A DNA stretch of 64,000 nt from Cypionkella sp. (GCF_028290025.1 NZ_JAQGKQ010000050.1:1-64000), one strand, 5' to 3'; counted from the stretch's first letter, positions 27,366 through 36,481 are shown. Numbers and translations: made by a program. Notes: generated by a model not told the origin, from the letters alone.

Positions 27366-28037
27366 CTACGCCGCCAGATGCTTCGCGAAATGTGCGGATG
27401 TGCGTTCCTGCGCCAATTTCGCGGACGCGGCATCATAAGAGCCGCGCGCGTCGCAGTTAAAGCCGTGGTCGGCGTCGTAGATGTACACCGGCACGTCGGG
27501 GCGCGAGCTTGCGAATTCGCGGACCTTTTCGACCGGGATATGGCCATCCTTCGCACCGAAATGCAGGATCGTTGGGCAGTTCGGCAGCAAATCGGTGAGC
27601 CCCAGCACGCCGCCGCCGTAATAGCCAACCGCTGCCGAAAGCCCCGGCAACTCTGCCGCTGCCGACCACGCCAAAGTGCCGCCCCAGCAGAACCCGACGA
27701 CGCCGACCTTGCCCGCCTCGGCTGCGAACTTCACCGCAGCGGCAATATCCAGCAAAGCGGGACCGCTGGAAACCTTGCCAATCATCGCATAGGCGCGCGG
27801 CATATCCTCCGGCTGATAGCCAGATTCAAACCCCGGCTCGGCCCGGTCAAACAGCGCGGGCGCTATGGCGAGATAACCCTCTGCCGCATAGCGATCAGCC
27901 ACGCTGCGGATATGGGCGTTCACCCCAAAAATCTCTTGAATAACCACAATGCCACCCCGCGGCGCACCCACCGGGCGGGCCACATAAGCGTCACAGGTAA
28001 AGCCATCAGAGGCCGTCAGTCGCACGTTCTCAGTCAT
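27366..28037 (-). CDS. Dienelactone hydrolase family protein
   Basis: The 223-residue alpha/beta hydrolase has VIQEIFGVNAHIRSVADRYA, the nucleophile elbow GVVGFCWGG (Cys as in dienelactone hydrolase), an acidic residue in HFGAKDGHIP and the catalytic His in DADHGFNCD. Family members hydrolyse dienelactones in chloroaromatic breakdown, but many are generic carboxylic-ester hydrolases. No aromatic ring-cleavage genes adjoin it, so the substrate is unknown. It begins 1 bp after the desaturase gene ends, so the two are probably cotranscribed. Confidence 0.88.
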   Translation of the reverse strand: MTENVRLTASDGFTCDAYVARPVGAPRGGIVVIQEIFGVNAHIRSVADRYAAEGYLAIAPALFDRAEPGFESGYQPEDMPRAYAMIGKVSSGPALLDIAAAVKFAAEAGKVGVVGFCWGGTLAWSAAAELPGLSAAVGYYGGGVLGLTDLLPNCPTILHFGAKDGHIPVEKVREFASSRPDVPVYIYDADHGFNCDARGSYDAASAKLAQERTSAHFAKHLAA

Positions 28038-28038
28038 G

Positions 28039-29082
28039 TCACACCCGTCCGTAAAGTCGCCGCGCCTCTCGGAACGACATAAGTTTTTGCAGCTTTTCGT
28101 CCCACAAATGCAGCTTCACCGACTTGAAGCTTTCCCAGATCGTCAGCCTTTGCGCTTCTGCCAGATGGTTGTTTTCCTTCAGCACCTCGGGCAGGCGGTA
28201 GAACGGGATGCGGCTATAAAGGTGATGCACGTGGTGGATGCCGATATTGGCGGTGAACCAGCGCAAGGGTTGCGGCAGCACGTAATGCGACGAACCCTCA
28301 AGCGCTGCCTCATGCAATTGCCAATCTTCGGTTTTTGCCCAATGCGTTTCCTCAAACTGGTGTTGCACATAGAACAGCCAGACCCCAATCGTCGCCGCAA
28401 TCACCGAGGTTGGCAGGTAGATCAGCAGCACCGGCATGAAGCCGCCCAGCCAGATCATTAGGCCCAGAGCGATCGCGATCACCGCGTTGGTGCCCATCGC
28501 GCTAGTCCAATATTTCCAGCCTTTGTTCATCAAACCGAACGGCAGACGGTTTTGCAGGATGAACAGATAGCTTGGCCCAAGCACGAACAACACCAATGGG
28601 TTGCGATACATCCGATACAGAAAACGCCCCATCGAGCTGCGAGCGCGATATTCTTCAACCGTGAGCGTGAGCACGTCACCGATGCCGCGTTGGTCAAGGT
28701 TGCCGTGGTGCGAATGGTGGATCGAATGCGTGCGCTTCCACACGTCATAAGGCGTCAGCGTCAGCACGCCAAGGCAGCGTCCCAGCCAATCTTGCGCCGT
28801 GCGATTGGTGAAATATGAGGCATGACCACAATCATGCTGGATCACGAAAATCCGCACCAGAAACACGCCATTTAGCAACGCGATGCCAAAAGCCAACCAA
28901 TAGCTGATCTCTAGCGAGGCCCAAGCGAGCCCCCACAACATCACAAACGGCACCAGAGTTGCCGCCAGTTCAAAGATCGAACGAAACGTCGAAGGCTCGC
29001 GATATTTCGCCAGCACTTGCACCCATTCCTTAGCGGATCGTTGCGCAACCGCGGGCGGCACGTCGAATTTGGAACCTGTCAT
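28039..29082 (-). CDS. Membrane fatty acid desaturase
   Basis: The 347-residue integral membrane protein has three His boxes: HDCGH, HSIHHSHHGNLD (near residue 115) and HVHHLYS (near 300), with about four spans. It is an acyl-lipid desaturase inserting cis double bonds using di-iron and O2; the regiospecificity cannot be read from sequence. The track starts at a TTG at 29172. I prefer the ATG at 29082 (MTGSKFDVPPAVAQ), which has AAGG 8 bases upstream. The dienelactone hydrolase gene follows at 1 bp. Confidence 0.88.
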   Translation of the reverse strand: MTGSKFDVPPAVAQRSAKEWVQVLAKYREPSTFRSIFELAATLVPFVMLWGLAWASLEISYWLAFGIALLNGVFLVRIFVIQHDCGHASYFTNRTAQDWLGRCLGVLTLTPYDVWKRTHSIHHSHHGNLDQRGIGDVLTLTVEEYRARSSMGRFLYRMYRNPLVLFVLGPSYLFILQNRLPFGLMNKGWKYWTSAMGTNAVIAIALGLMIWLGGFMPVLLIYLPTSVIAATIGVWLFYVQHQFEETHWAKTEDWQLHEAALEGSSHYVLPQPLRWFTANIGIHHVHHLYSRIPFYRLPEVLKENNHLAEAQRLTIWESFKSVKLHLWDEKLQKLMSFREARRLYGRV

Positions 29083-29324
29083 CAAAAGCGCCTTATGCTC
29101 ACCCGGTCTGCCACCGGAGGGCCGCAGCGCCTGAAAGCGCCTTGTGTTGATTGGGTCGAGCGATGATGCCAAACCAAGATTTATCGGACCTTAACAGATA
29201 ACCTGACACTTTCTTAGCGATTATCGCACCATGCCGCGCGGCATCGGTGTTGGGAAGTGTAAATTTGCTGTGAAGTTCCATTGTGTGGACACAATGCAGA
29301 CTATGCCCCAAAACTGCGACGATT

Positions 29325-30527
29325 TTACTCAGCCGCCGTAGCTTTCGGCACAGCCTTTGACGCGGATTTGCGCTGCTTTTCGGTCGCAGACTTTAGCTGA
29401 CCACAGGCGGCCATGATATCTTCACCACGTGGGGTGCGGATAGGAGAGGCATAACCAGCGCTGTAAAGAATGTCGGCGAAAGCGTGTATCCTGTTGCCGC
29501 TAGAGCGTTTATAGGGTGCGCCCGGCCATTCGTTAAAAGGGATCAGGTTAACCTTGGCCGGGATGCCGCGCAGCAATTCAACCAAGCGGTAAGCGTCTTC
29601 TTTGCTGTCATTCACATGATCCAGCATCACATATTCAAAGGTAATCCGCTCGGAATTGGTCAGATTCGGATAATCGCGCAGGCTTTCGAGCAGGGTCGCG
29701 ATGTTCCATTTCTTGTTAATCGGCACCAACACGTCGCGCACTTCATCGGTTGTCGCATGGAACGATACCGCCAGCAGGCAGCCAATTTCTTTAGCGGCGC
29801 GGGCAATTTCCGGCACCACCCCCGACGTTGACAACGTGATCCGCCGGCGACCCAAAGCAATGCCGCCGCCGTCCATCACCACTTTCATGCCGTCGCGGAC
29901 GTTCTCAAAATTATACAGCGGCTCGCCCATGCCCATCAGCACGATATTGCTGACCAACCGAGTCTCGACATTGCGATCCCCCGGCTTGGGCCATTCGCCC
30001 AAATCGTCCCGCGCCAGCATCACTTGGCCGACGATTTCGGCAGCCGTCAGATTGCGCACCAATTTTTGCGTGCCGGTGTGGCAGAAGGTGCAGGTCAGCG
30101 TGCAACCGACCTGAGACGAGATGCACAATGTGCCTCGGTCGGTCTCGGGGATATAGACCACCTCAACTTCATGCCCGCCGGCGATACGCACGAGATATTT
30201 GCGGGTGCCATCGGTCGAGACTTGTTTCGTCACGATTTCAGGCACTTCCAGCACAAAGTTATCGGCCAACAGCGCGCGGTAATCTTTGGCGAGATTGCTC
30301 ATCAGCTCAAAATCGCGCACACCCCAATGGTAAATCCACTGCCAAACCTGCCCAAGCCGCATCTTCACGGCTTTTTCATCGGTGCCCGCCGCAATCAGCG
30401 CATCGCGCATCTGATCGCGGGTCATCCCAATCAAATTGGGCTTTGCGCCCTCTGCCAGCTTGCGCGGCAGGGCCAACACGTCTTGCGTGATTGGAGCAAG
30501 CGGCGGCGCGAGAGTCGGGGCGGTCAT
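29325..30527 (-). CDS. rlmN: 23S rRNA (adenine2503-C2)/tRNA methyltransferase RlmN
   Basis: The 400-residue radical-SAM protein has [18 protein letters not shown] with the CxxxCxxC cluster motif, [13 protein letters not shown], and a C-terminal MAACGQL containing the resolving/methyl-carrying Cys. It methylates A2503 of 23S rRNA and A37 of some tRNAs. The length is typical. It stands alone on the minus strand, about 95 bp downstream of the ribH stop. The last ~25 residues are a Lys/Ala tail. Confidence 0.96.
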   Translation of the reverse strand: MTAPTLAPPLAPITQDVLALPRKLAEGAKPNLIGMTRDQMRDALIAAGTDEKAVKMRLGQVWQWIYHWGVRDFELMSNLAKDYRALLADNFVLEVPEIVTKQVSTDGTRKYLVRIAGGHEVEVVYIPETDRGTLCISSQVGCTLTCTFCHTGTQKLVRNLTAAEIVGQVMLARDDLGEWPKPGDRNVETRLVSNIVLMGMGEPLYNFENVRDGMKVVMDGGGIALGRRRITLSTSGVVPEIARAAKEIGCLLAVSFHATTDEVRDVLVPINKKWNIATLLESLRDYPNLTNSERITFEYVMLDHVNDSKEDAYRLVELLRGIPAKVNLIPFNEWPGAPYKRSSGNRIHAFADILYSAGYASPIRTPRGEDIMAACGQLKSATEKQRKSASKAVPKATAAE

Positions 30528-30621
30528 GGCAGAGTCCTTGGCTGTAAGCGGCCCCTATAAGGGATTCGGAGCCAAAACAAAACCACGCAATGCAGACTTA
30601 TGTTCGCGCCGCCAAACCGCC

Positions 30622-31092
30622 TTACGTCGATGCCAAAGCCGCCAGTTGCGCATCAAGCGCCAAAACCTGCCGCACGGCTTCAGCTGCCTCGGCGCCTTTT
30701 TTGACGAAATGCGCGGTGTAATAGGCGATCAACGAGTCGACGGGCTGGAAGTTATGCGGCGTCAATGACACCGAAAAGCATGGCACCCCGGTTTCCAGAC
30801 CCACATTCATCAAGCCCGTCACCACGGCTCCGGCGACGAAATCATGCCGGTAAATCCCGCCATCGACCACCAAAGCAGCCGCGACAATCGCATCATAACG
30901 CCCGGTTTGCGCCAGCTTTTTCGCCAACAGTGGCATCTCAAACGCGCCGGGCGCATCAAAGGCTTCGATCTCTGCTGCGGGCAACAGTGTCTCCGCCGCT
31001 GCGACAAAGCCGTCATAGGCTTGGTCAACAATCTCGGCGTGCCAACGGGCTTTGATAAAGGCGATACGGGCGGGCTTCAGGGCTTCGGTCAT
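30622..31092 (-). CDS. ribH: 6,7-dimethyl-8-ribityllumazine synthase, type II (RibH2-like)
   Basis: The 156-residue product contains IAFIKARWHAEIVDQAYDGF, DAPGAFEMPLLAKKLA, VVDGGIYRHDFVA and PCFSVSLTPHNF. This resembles the Brucella/Mesorhizobium RibH2 (type II, decameric) class more than the pentameric or icosahedral type I enzymes. It condenses an aminouracil with dihydroxybutanone phosphate in riboflavin synthesis. Its loop reads PHNFQPVDS where RibH2 proteins have PHHFHES, changing a second His. The track start at 31161 is replaced by the ATG at 31092, matching the family N-terminus. No FMN riboswitch or other rib genes were seen nearby. Confidence 0.85.
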   Translation of the reverse strand: MTEALKPARIAFIKARWHAEIVDQAYDGFVAAAETLLPAAEIEAFDAPGAFEMPLLAKKLAQTGRYDAIVAAALVVDGGIYRHDFVAGAVVTGLMNVGLETGVPCFSVSLTPHNFQPVDSLIAYYTAHFVKKGAEAAEAVRQVLALDAQLAALAST

Positions 31093-31265
31093 CTGGCAAC
31101 GGTTCCATGCAAAGAGAGCAGATTTGCCCCGTTGCATAGCTTTCTCGCACAGCAGGGGCAATGCCGCTTAGATCAGCAATAATGCGCAGCCAGCTAGCCG
31201 GTTAGGCACGCTTTCTTGGCCATTTCCGACTTGGCCCATTTTGCGGGCTCGATCACGGGCGGCGA

Positions 31266-31559
31266 TCACCGATTGCTGTCGATCCAGCGCGACAGCAACT
31301 GCCGGTCCCTAAAACATTCATCCGGCACCGCTCGACGTTTAAACCGCGCGATCTTTTCGGCAAACGCCACCTGCTTGGAACTCGGCCGAGGGTCAGGCTC
31401 CATCGGGCGCATCTCGGCCTGCGCGTCAATCCAGGCGCTTAAGCTGCGGCGATCCAACTGCACTTCCCACGGCAAATTAACGCCGTTGCGCTGCGCCAAT
31501 GATCGCGCGTAAGAAATCTGCCGTTCGGTCGCAGCAATGGCAAATGTGGTATCTTCCAT
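31266..31559 (-). CDS. Small SOS-boxed protein with a duplicated ~37-residue motif
   Basis: The 97-residue product (start MEDTTFAIAATERQ) contains two aligned repeats of equal length. The first runs from TERQISYARSLAQRNGV to LSAWIDAQ, the second from SSKQVAFAEKIARFKRR to LSRWIDSN. The shared pattern is xxRQxxxAxxIA...(D)RRxLSxWIDxx. I cannot assign a known function; similar short helical motifs are found in accessory domains of DNA-metabolism proteins. A LexA-type box lies 37 bp upstream of the ATG, so DNA-damage induction is likely. The longer track start at 31658 would place the box inside the gene, so the ATG at 31559 is preferred. Confidence 0.75.
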   Translation of the reverse strand: MEDTTFAIAATERQISYARSLAQRNGVNLPWEVQLDRRSLSAWIDAQAEMRPMEPDPRPSSKQVAFAEKIARFKRRAVPDECFRDRQLLSRWIDSNR

Positions 31560-31595
31560 AACGTCACCTCGGGATGGTTCTGTTGATGGAATATA

Positions 31596-31610
31596 GAACA
31601 TATAGGGAAC
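31596..31610 (-). promoter_or_regulatory. LexA (SOS) box of the alphaproteobacterial type
   Basis: The minus strand reads GTTC-CCTATAT-GTTC, an exact match to the GTTC-N7-GTTC operator of alphaproteobacterial LexA. It lies 37 bp upstream of the start of the small duplicated-motif gene, in promoter position. Confidence 0.75.
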
Positions 31611-31727
31611 AAAATCAACCGCGCTCACGCAAATGAGAACGAAGACCCCGAAATGCAAGCAACCGAGGCTTTAGGGCCCCGGTTGCGAAAACGTGTTAGT
31701 GGCGCGAGCGCCGAGCGGATCAGGCGC

Positions 31728-32261
31728 TTATTTGCACTGCTTGCCGGCTTCTTCCATCGCTGCGGTAAAGCCGCGCAGGCTGAAACTGTCTTGAGTTTGC
31801 GTGCCCTTGGCCGAACGTCCCGTCAACACCGCTGTCGTGCCCTTTTTCAATGCCGCCAAAATCGCCGCGTCATCCTCTGTAGTTCCTGGCCACGCCCATT
31901 CGCCATCGGAGAACAAGTCAAAGCTGGTTCCATCAACTTCCAGCTTAACGGTCGATCCCGGCGCAAAAGGATAGCCACCCGAGAATGAAGTTTCACCGCT
32001 GGCACCTGGGCGGAAGGTCACGAACAGCAAAATATCACCCCGCCGCACCGAGACAGGCTTGCCATCTTTGGTGTTCACGGTTTCCTTCGGGCTAGACACT
32101 CCCCAACATTCGGTCGGGTTCTTGTCGGCAAAAACGCTCCAGTCCGTCATCGTTGCAACCCGATTGCTGGATTCCTGTGCCACAGCACTGGTCCCCATCG
32201 CCGCAAACCCCGTCATGGAAATCATTGCCACGCCTATAGCGCGCGTCATCCAGCTTGTCAT
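31728..32261 (-). CDS. IalB-family (invasion-associated locus B) periplasmic protein
   Basis: About 177 residues, with an export signal (MTRAIGVAMISMTGFAAMGTSAVAQES) and one globular domain: MTDWSVFADKNPTECWGVSS, VRRGDILLFVTFRPGAS, VKLEVDGTSFDLFSDGEWAW, ending EEAGKQC. The two Cys residues (near 55 and at the C-terminus) may pair as in IalB proteins. The name comes from Bartonella; most alphaproteobacterial members are of unknown, non-pathogenic role. The track start at 32711 is rejected because its first 150 residues are low-quality and the signal peptide marks the start. ATG at 32261 or 32249 are both possible. Confidence 0.75.
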   Translation of the reverse strand: MTSWMTRAIGVAMISMTGFAAMGTSAVAQESSNRVATMTDWSVFADKNPTECWGVSSPKETVNTKDGKPVSVRRGDILLFVTFRPGASGETSFSGGYPFAPGSTVKLEVDGTSFDLFSDGEWAWPGTTEDDAAILAALKKGTTAVLTGRSAKGTQTQDSFSLRGFTAAMEEAGKQCK

Positions 32262-32440
32262 TTCGATTACAGCCTCCAAGCCGCTTTGCCTCTGCCCGCC
32301 AACTGCCGCTTCAGACGCGGTTTTTCGGTAGCGCGGCGCATTTTCACTCGATAAGCCTTCATAACCGAAAAACGAAGGTCCGTGAAAGCCCTGCCGGGAC
32401 GAAACGGGCATAAAATCGCGCATATGTGACGGGGGATGGC

Positions 32441-33433
32441 ATGGCAGCAGCGGAAATGGTGGAACTTTGGCGTGGCGGGCTGCTGGAAAGCACGCATCGC
32501 GGCCATGCGGTGATCTGCGATGAGGCGGGGCAAATCGTCGAAAGTTGGGGCGATCCGAGCCGGGTGATCTTCCCGCGCTCGTCGTGCAAAATGCTGCAAG
32601 CGCTGCCGTTGCTGGAATCCGGTGCGGCCGAAGCGGCGGGTCTGACCGATGCCCATATCGCTTTATCCTGCGCCAGCCATCAGGGTTCGGCTTTGCATGT
32701 AAATATGGCAAGCCGCTGGCTGGCTGATCTGGGCTTGGGCGAGCCTGACCTGCGCTGCGGTTCGCACGAGCCCTACGACCGGGCCGAGCGTGACCGGCTG
32801 ATCTTGGCGCATGATGCGCCCTGCCAGCTGCACAACAACTGTTCCGGCAAGCACTCGGGGTTTCTCACCGCCACCCGGCATCTGAAAGCCGGGCCGGAAT
32901 ATGTCGAACTCGATCACCCGCTGCAAAAAGCAATCAAAGCGGCGACCGAGGATGTGACCGATGAAAACTCAGCCGGTTACGGGATCGACGGATGTTCGGC
33001 ACCAAACTTTGCGATGTCGGTGACGGGCTTGGCGAAAGCCATGGCGAATTTCGCCTCGGCCAATGAAACCGGATCGGTGCGCGACCGCGCGATGCACCGC
33101 TTGACCAGATCAATGGCCGCCCACCCAGAACTGGTCGCAGGCGAAGGCCGCGCTTGCACCGAGTTGATGCGGGCGATGGGTGGTAGGGTCAGCATCAAGA
33201 CCGGAGCCGAAGCGGTGTTCGTGGCGATCATCCCAGAAAAGAAGCTCGGCATCGCGCTGAAGATAGAGGATGGCAATACCCGCGCCTCCGAGGTCGCGCT
33301 GGTGGCTATTCTGGCGCGGCTCGGCGTGCTGGATGCAGCGCATCCGATGGCGCAAAAGCGCCTGCCTGCGCCGCAAGTGAATTGTCGAGGTTTGACGGTG
33401 GGAGAGTTGCGGCTGAGCGCGGGTTTTCTCTAA
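32441..33433 (+). CDS. L-asparaginase, Rhizobium etli type (AnsA, class 3)
   Basis: About 330 residues, with ELWRGGLLESTHRGHAVICD, VIFPRSSCKMLQALPLLESG (Ser and Lys of the active-site region), LSCASHQGSALHV, LHNNCSGKHSGFL and YGIDGCSAPNFAMS. These mark the thermolabile class 3 asparaginase family, unrelated to E. coli AnsA/AnsB. It hydrolyses asparagine to aspartate and ammonia in the cytoplasm. The track start is a GTG at 32426; the ATG at 32441 (MAAAEMVELWRGG) fits the family better. It stands as a single gene. Confidence 0.9.
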   Translation: MAAAEMVELWRGGLLESTHRGHAVICDEAGQIVESWGDPSRVIFPRSSCKMLQALPLLESGAAEAAGLTDAHIALSCASHQGSALHVNMASRWLADLGLGEPDLRCGSHEPYDRAERDRLILAHDAPCQLHNNCSGKHSGFLTATRHLKAGPEYVELDHPLQKAIKAATEDVTDENSAGYGIDGCSAPNFAMSVTGLAKAMANFASANETGSVRDRAMHRLTRSMAAHPELVAGEGRACTELMRAMGGRVSIKTGAEAVFVAIIPEKKLGIALKIEDGNTRASEVALVAILARLGVLDAAHPMAQKRLPAPQVNCRGLTVGELRLSAGFL

Positions 33434-33465
33434 GCCGCTGCAAGTCATGTTACTATGAAAAAGAC

Positions 33466-33488
33466 CCCTACTTTACAGTAGGGGCCGT
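33466..33488 (-). terminator. Hairpin downstream of the asparaginase gene
   Basis: CCCCTAC and GTAGGGG pair around TTTACA. The minus-strand reading is followed by TCTTTTTC, giving a good U-tract, but both neighbours (asparaginase and DUF2794) lie on the plus strand where no U-tract follows. It either acts on antisense transcripts or is a weak plus-strand terminator. Confidence 0.4.
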
Positions 33489-33704
33489 TCGCTGCGACAG
33501 CGCCGGTGAAGCAAGCTGGGCGGGGGCAAAGACCTGCTCCACCGGTTTCGGTTCACTGTAGCCCTTTTGGTATACCGATCGAACGCGGCGTGCTTTGGGT
33601 CAAGATGCGGTGTTTTGCGGGCATTGTGGTGGCAAAATCGCGGCGCGCCATTGTCTTTGCGCGCAGGGGTTGATTTGCGCCGCAAGCAGAATAAACTTTG
33701 GCCT

Positions 33705-34052
33705 ATGACGGTGCAAACGACGACCCCTTTCCAACCGCCCGAACCTGTGCCGGATCAGGTCACTTTTGATCGTCGCGAGCTGGGGGCGATCCTTCGGCTT
33801 TATGGTCAGATGGTTTCAGCGGGTGAGTGGCGCGACTACGGCCTATCGTTCCTGCGCGAGGTGGCGGTATTCTCGGTATTCCGCCGTACCGCCGAATTTC
33901 CACTGTATCGCATCGAAAAGCGCCCCAAGCTGCGCGCAAAACAGGGCATGTATGCTGTGGTCGGAATGGACGGTTTCATATTGCGCCGCGGCCACGATTT
34001 GGCCAGCGTCCTGCGGGTGTTGGAGCAAAAGCTGATCAGACCGGTAGAGTGA
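33705..34052 (+). CDS. DUF2794 family protein
   Basis: The 115-residue protein starts MTVQTTTPFQPPEPV. Its core, VTFDRRELGAILRLYGQMVS through AEFPLYRIEKRPKLRAKQGM and VLRVLEQKLIRPV, is the conserved alphaproteobacterial DUF2794 domain. Function is unknown; the fold looks small, soluble and cytoplasmic. The track's extra 46 N-terminal residues are not family-like, so the ATG at 33705 is used. Confidence 0.85.
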   Translation: MTVQTTTPFQPPEPVPDQVTFDRRELGAILRLYGQMVSAGEWRDYGLSFLREVAVFSVFRRTAEFPLYRIEKRPKLRAKQGMYAVVGMDGFILRRGHDLASVLRVLEQKLIRPVE

Positions 34053-34192
34053 TTTGGCGCGGGCTCGATTTTTCGCGCGAGATTCGCGCAAGAATCGTGG
34101 GCCAGATTTATTCAGTTAGTCGGCTTGGCAAGCCCCGGGGGCAGCTCTGGACGCTGTGATATTTATGCAAAGAGGATGACCAAGAGCAGAAA

Positions 34193-35011
34193 TTACAGCC
34201 TGCGCCGATGACTAACAGGCGCGCCGTCTGCTGCCATAACCCGCGCGATGCACGCCTCAATCCCCTCATATGCCACCGACATGCTATGACCATTGGCATG
34301 GATCAGGCGCGATTCATCAACGACGAGTGCGACATGGCCTTTCCAAAACAGAAGATCGCCGCGTTGTAGCGGTTCGCCTTCGGGGATTTCATGGCCGAGG
34401 CTTTGCTGCATATCAGAGTCGCCCGGCGCTTTGATGCCGCAAGCCAGCAAAGCCGCCTGCGCCACGCCGGAGCAATCAATCCCCGCCCGAGAATTGCCAC
34501 CCCAGAGGTAAGGCGTGCCAAGAAAACCTTCCGCGACGGTGATCGGGTCTGTGTGATGCTGGCCCAGAGGCAACAGATGCGGCGTCGGAATAAAGCCCTG
34601 CGTCGTTTCGGTGAACTTCGCGCCTTGCGAAATTACCTCCACCTGCGCGCCCATGCTCAGCGCCGCAACCTCATGCGACTGCACCCGAGGTTCTGGATAA
34701 AGATGCGTGCCGGGAGTGGCGACCCAATGCGTCGGCTTCGGCCCCTCACTATGCGCGGCCTCCGGCAGCCAGCCGCAATAGCCGTCTTTTGCCGCAAAAC
34801 CAAAGGCGTAGCCGTCTTGATGGTCAATCACCGTAAAGTTTTCACCCAGCAAAAGTTGCCGATCCCGCGCGCCACCGGGACTGCGCAGCAGATCGACCAG
34901 CGGCATCGCGACCCTGCGTTTCTCGCCTTCGGTGAATTGCGGCGCATCGACCAGCCCTTTCAGCGAGATATGGGCGATGCGGGCGGTAGCGGGTGTCAGG
35001 CGGCGATCCAT
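34193..35011 (-). CDS. NlpC/P60 family cell-wall peptidase with SH3-like domains
   Basis: The 272-residue protein has two N-terminal SH3-type segments (residues ~25-140: LLLGENFTVIDHQDGYAFGF, THLYPEPRVQSHEVAALSMG). A C-terminal NlpC/P60 domain follows, with the Cys nucleophile in NSRAGIDCSGVAQAAL, His in FWKGHVALVV and a polar residue in HANGHSMSV. These enzymes cleave gamma-D-Glu-diamino-acid links in peptidoglycan peptides. No signal peptide is seen, which suggests cytoplasmic recycling of muropeptides. It overlaps or abuts the M17 aminopeptidase gene stop, and the pair resembles a murein-peptide salvage unit. Confidence 0.88.
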   Translation of the reverse strand: MDRRLTPATARIAHISLKGLVDAPQFTEGEKRRVAMPLVDLLRSPGGARDRQLLLGENFTVIDHQDGYAFGFAAKDGYCGWLPEAAHSEGPKPTHWVATPGTHLYPEPRVQSHEVAALSMGAQVEVISQGAKFTETTQGFIPTPHLLPLGQHHTDPITVAEGFLGTPYLWGGNSRAGIDCSGVAQAALLACGIKAPGDSDMQQSLGHEIPEGEPLQRGDLLFWKGHVALVVDESRLIHANGHSMSVAYEGIEACIARVMAADGAPVSHRRRL

Positions 35012-35012
35012 T

Positions 35013-36389
35013 TTACAGCCCCAACATGGCGGGCAGCGCCGCAAGAATTGCCCGCGCACCTTGACCAACGCCACCCTTCGGCCGCGCTGGCGCATCGGCA
35101 GGCGTGTGGCCGTAGATGTCGAAATGCATATAGCGCGGATGCTCGGCAAACCGCCGCAGAAACAGCGCCGCCGTCACTGACCCCGCAAATCCCCAACCCG
35201 GCGCGTTGTCCAGATCAGCAATCCCGGGTTCAATGATGTGTTCATAGGGCGTGTGAAACGGCAGTCGCCACACCGGATCGAAGCTGTCAATCGCGCCCTG
35301 TTCTAGCGCCGCCGCCATCACTGCATCATCGGTATAATACGGCGCGAGATCCGGCCCCAGCGCAGTCCGCGCCGCCCCGGTGAGCGTCGCCATAGAGATC
35401 AGCACATCGGTCGGCGTCTCGGTCGCCAGCGCCAAGGCGTCGCCCAGCACCAACCGCCCCTCGGCATCGGTATCGTTTACCTCAACCGTCAGCCCCTTGC
35501 GCGAGGTCAGAATATCCTTCGGCTTCAATGCATTTCCCGAGATCACGTTTTCTACCGCCGCAACGATCACCCGCAACCGGATCGGCAGCGCCAACTGCAT
35601 GATCATCTGCGCCAGCCCCATCACCGTCGCCGCCCCGCCCATATCTTTCTTCATCAACGCCATGCCCGAGGTCTTGATGTTCAGCCCGCCAGTGTCAAAG
35701 CACACACCCTTACCCACCAGTGTCAGACTTGGCCCCGCAGTACCCCAATGCATCTCCAATAACCTCGGTTCGCGCGGCGAGGCCCGACCGACCGCATGGA
35801 TCATCGGGAAGTTCTGCTCCAGCAGTGCATCCCCCTTCACAACTTTGGCGCGCGCACAAAACCGCTCTGCCAGCGCCAGAAACGCCGCCTCTAGCTCATC
35901 CGGCCCCATATCCTGCGCCGGGGTGTTGATCAGATCGCGCGTAAAGTACTCCCCCGCCGCCATCGCCAGCAAGCGCCGGCCGTCACAGCCTTCGGGCAGC
36001 ACCAACAGCGCAGGCTCCACCGCCGCCGCCTTGCGATAACGATCGAACCGATACTGCGCCAGCAGCCAGCCCAACGCCACCTCGTCACGCGCCGCTGGCG
36101 TCAGATCGCCGACCAAATGCCACGCACCACCGGGCAGCGTCACAGCCTTCGCCAACACAAACCGCGCCCTTGCCCGCGCCTTATCATTGCCAAAACCGAT
36201 CACCGCGCCCGCGACGCCATCCGCTCCGGGGATGAGCTGTAGATCGCCCAAAGCCGCTGCAAAACCCGAAGCCTGTAGCCAGCCGCGCACCGCTTCAGTT
36301 TGATCGGCGAAAAACCCGGCCAAATCATCGGACGCAACCACATAAAGCGGTCGCGACGCAGTCGCAGCGTCAGCAAAAGCGGGAACCAT
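35013..36389 (-). CDS. M17 family leucyl aminopeptidase
   Basis: The 458-residue protein has the C-terminal M17 catalytic domain: LVGKGVCFDTGGLNIKTSGM and LMKKDMGGAATVMG with metal-binding Lys and Asp, and NDTDAEGRLVLGDAL (NTDAEGR signature, here VNDTDAEGR). ATLTGAARTALG follows. It is a two-metal cytosolic aminopeptidase. It runs directly into the NlpC/P60 gene (1 bp apart), consistent with joint peptide or muropeptide turnover. The N-terminal ~150 residues are the divergent regulatory domain usual for the family. Confidence 0.93.
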   Translation of the reverse strand: MVPAFADAATASRPLYVVASDDLAGFFADQTEAVRGWLQASGFAAALGDLQLIPGADGVAGAVIGFGNDKARARARFVLAKAVTLPGGAWHLVGDLTPAARDEVALGWLLAQYRFDRYRKAAAVEPALLVLPEGCDGRRLLAMAAGEYFTRDLINTPAQDMGPDELEAAFLALAERFCARAKVVKGDALLEQNFPMIHAVGRASPREPRLLEMHWGTAGPSLTLVGKGVCFDTGGLNIKTSGMALMKKDMGGAATVMGLAQMIMQLALPIRLRVIVAAVENVISGNALKPKDILTSRKGLTVEVNDTDAEGRLVLGDALALATETPTDVLISMATLTGAARTALGPDLAPYYTDDAVMAAALEQGAIDSFDPVWRLPFHTPYEHIIEPGIADLDNAPGWGFAGSVTAALFLRRFAEHPRYMHFDIYGHTPADAPARPKGGVGQGARAILAALPAMLGL

Positions 36390-36481
36390 CGGCGCATCCT
36401 TCCAAACCGCCCGAGGTTAAAACCTTGGGCCTTGAGCGAACCTACCGCTTCCATCCGCCGCCGCAAGCCCCCGCCCGAAGC

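Noticed and set aside
27138-28082. 314-residue plus-strand ORF over the dienelactone hydrolase gene
   Set aside because: It is antisense to a clear alpha/beta hydrolase and rich in Arg and Gly without motifs.
31093-31265. Possible FMN riboswitch upstream of ribH
   Set aside because: None of the conserved RFN-element words is present on the minus strand.
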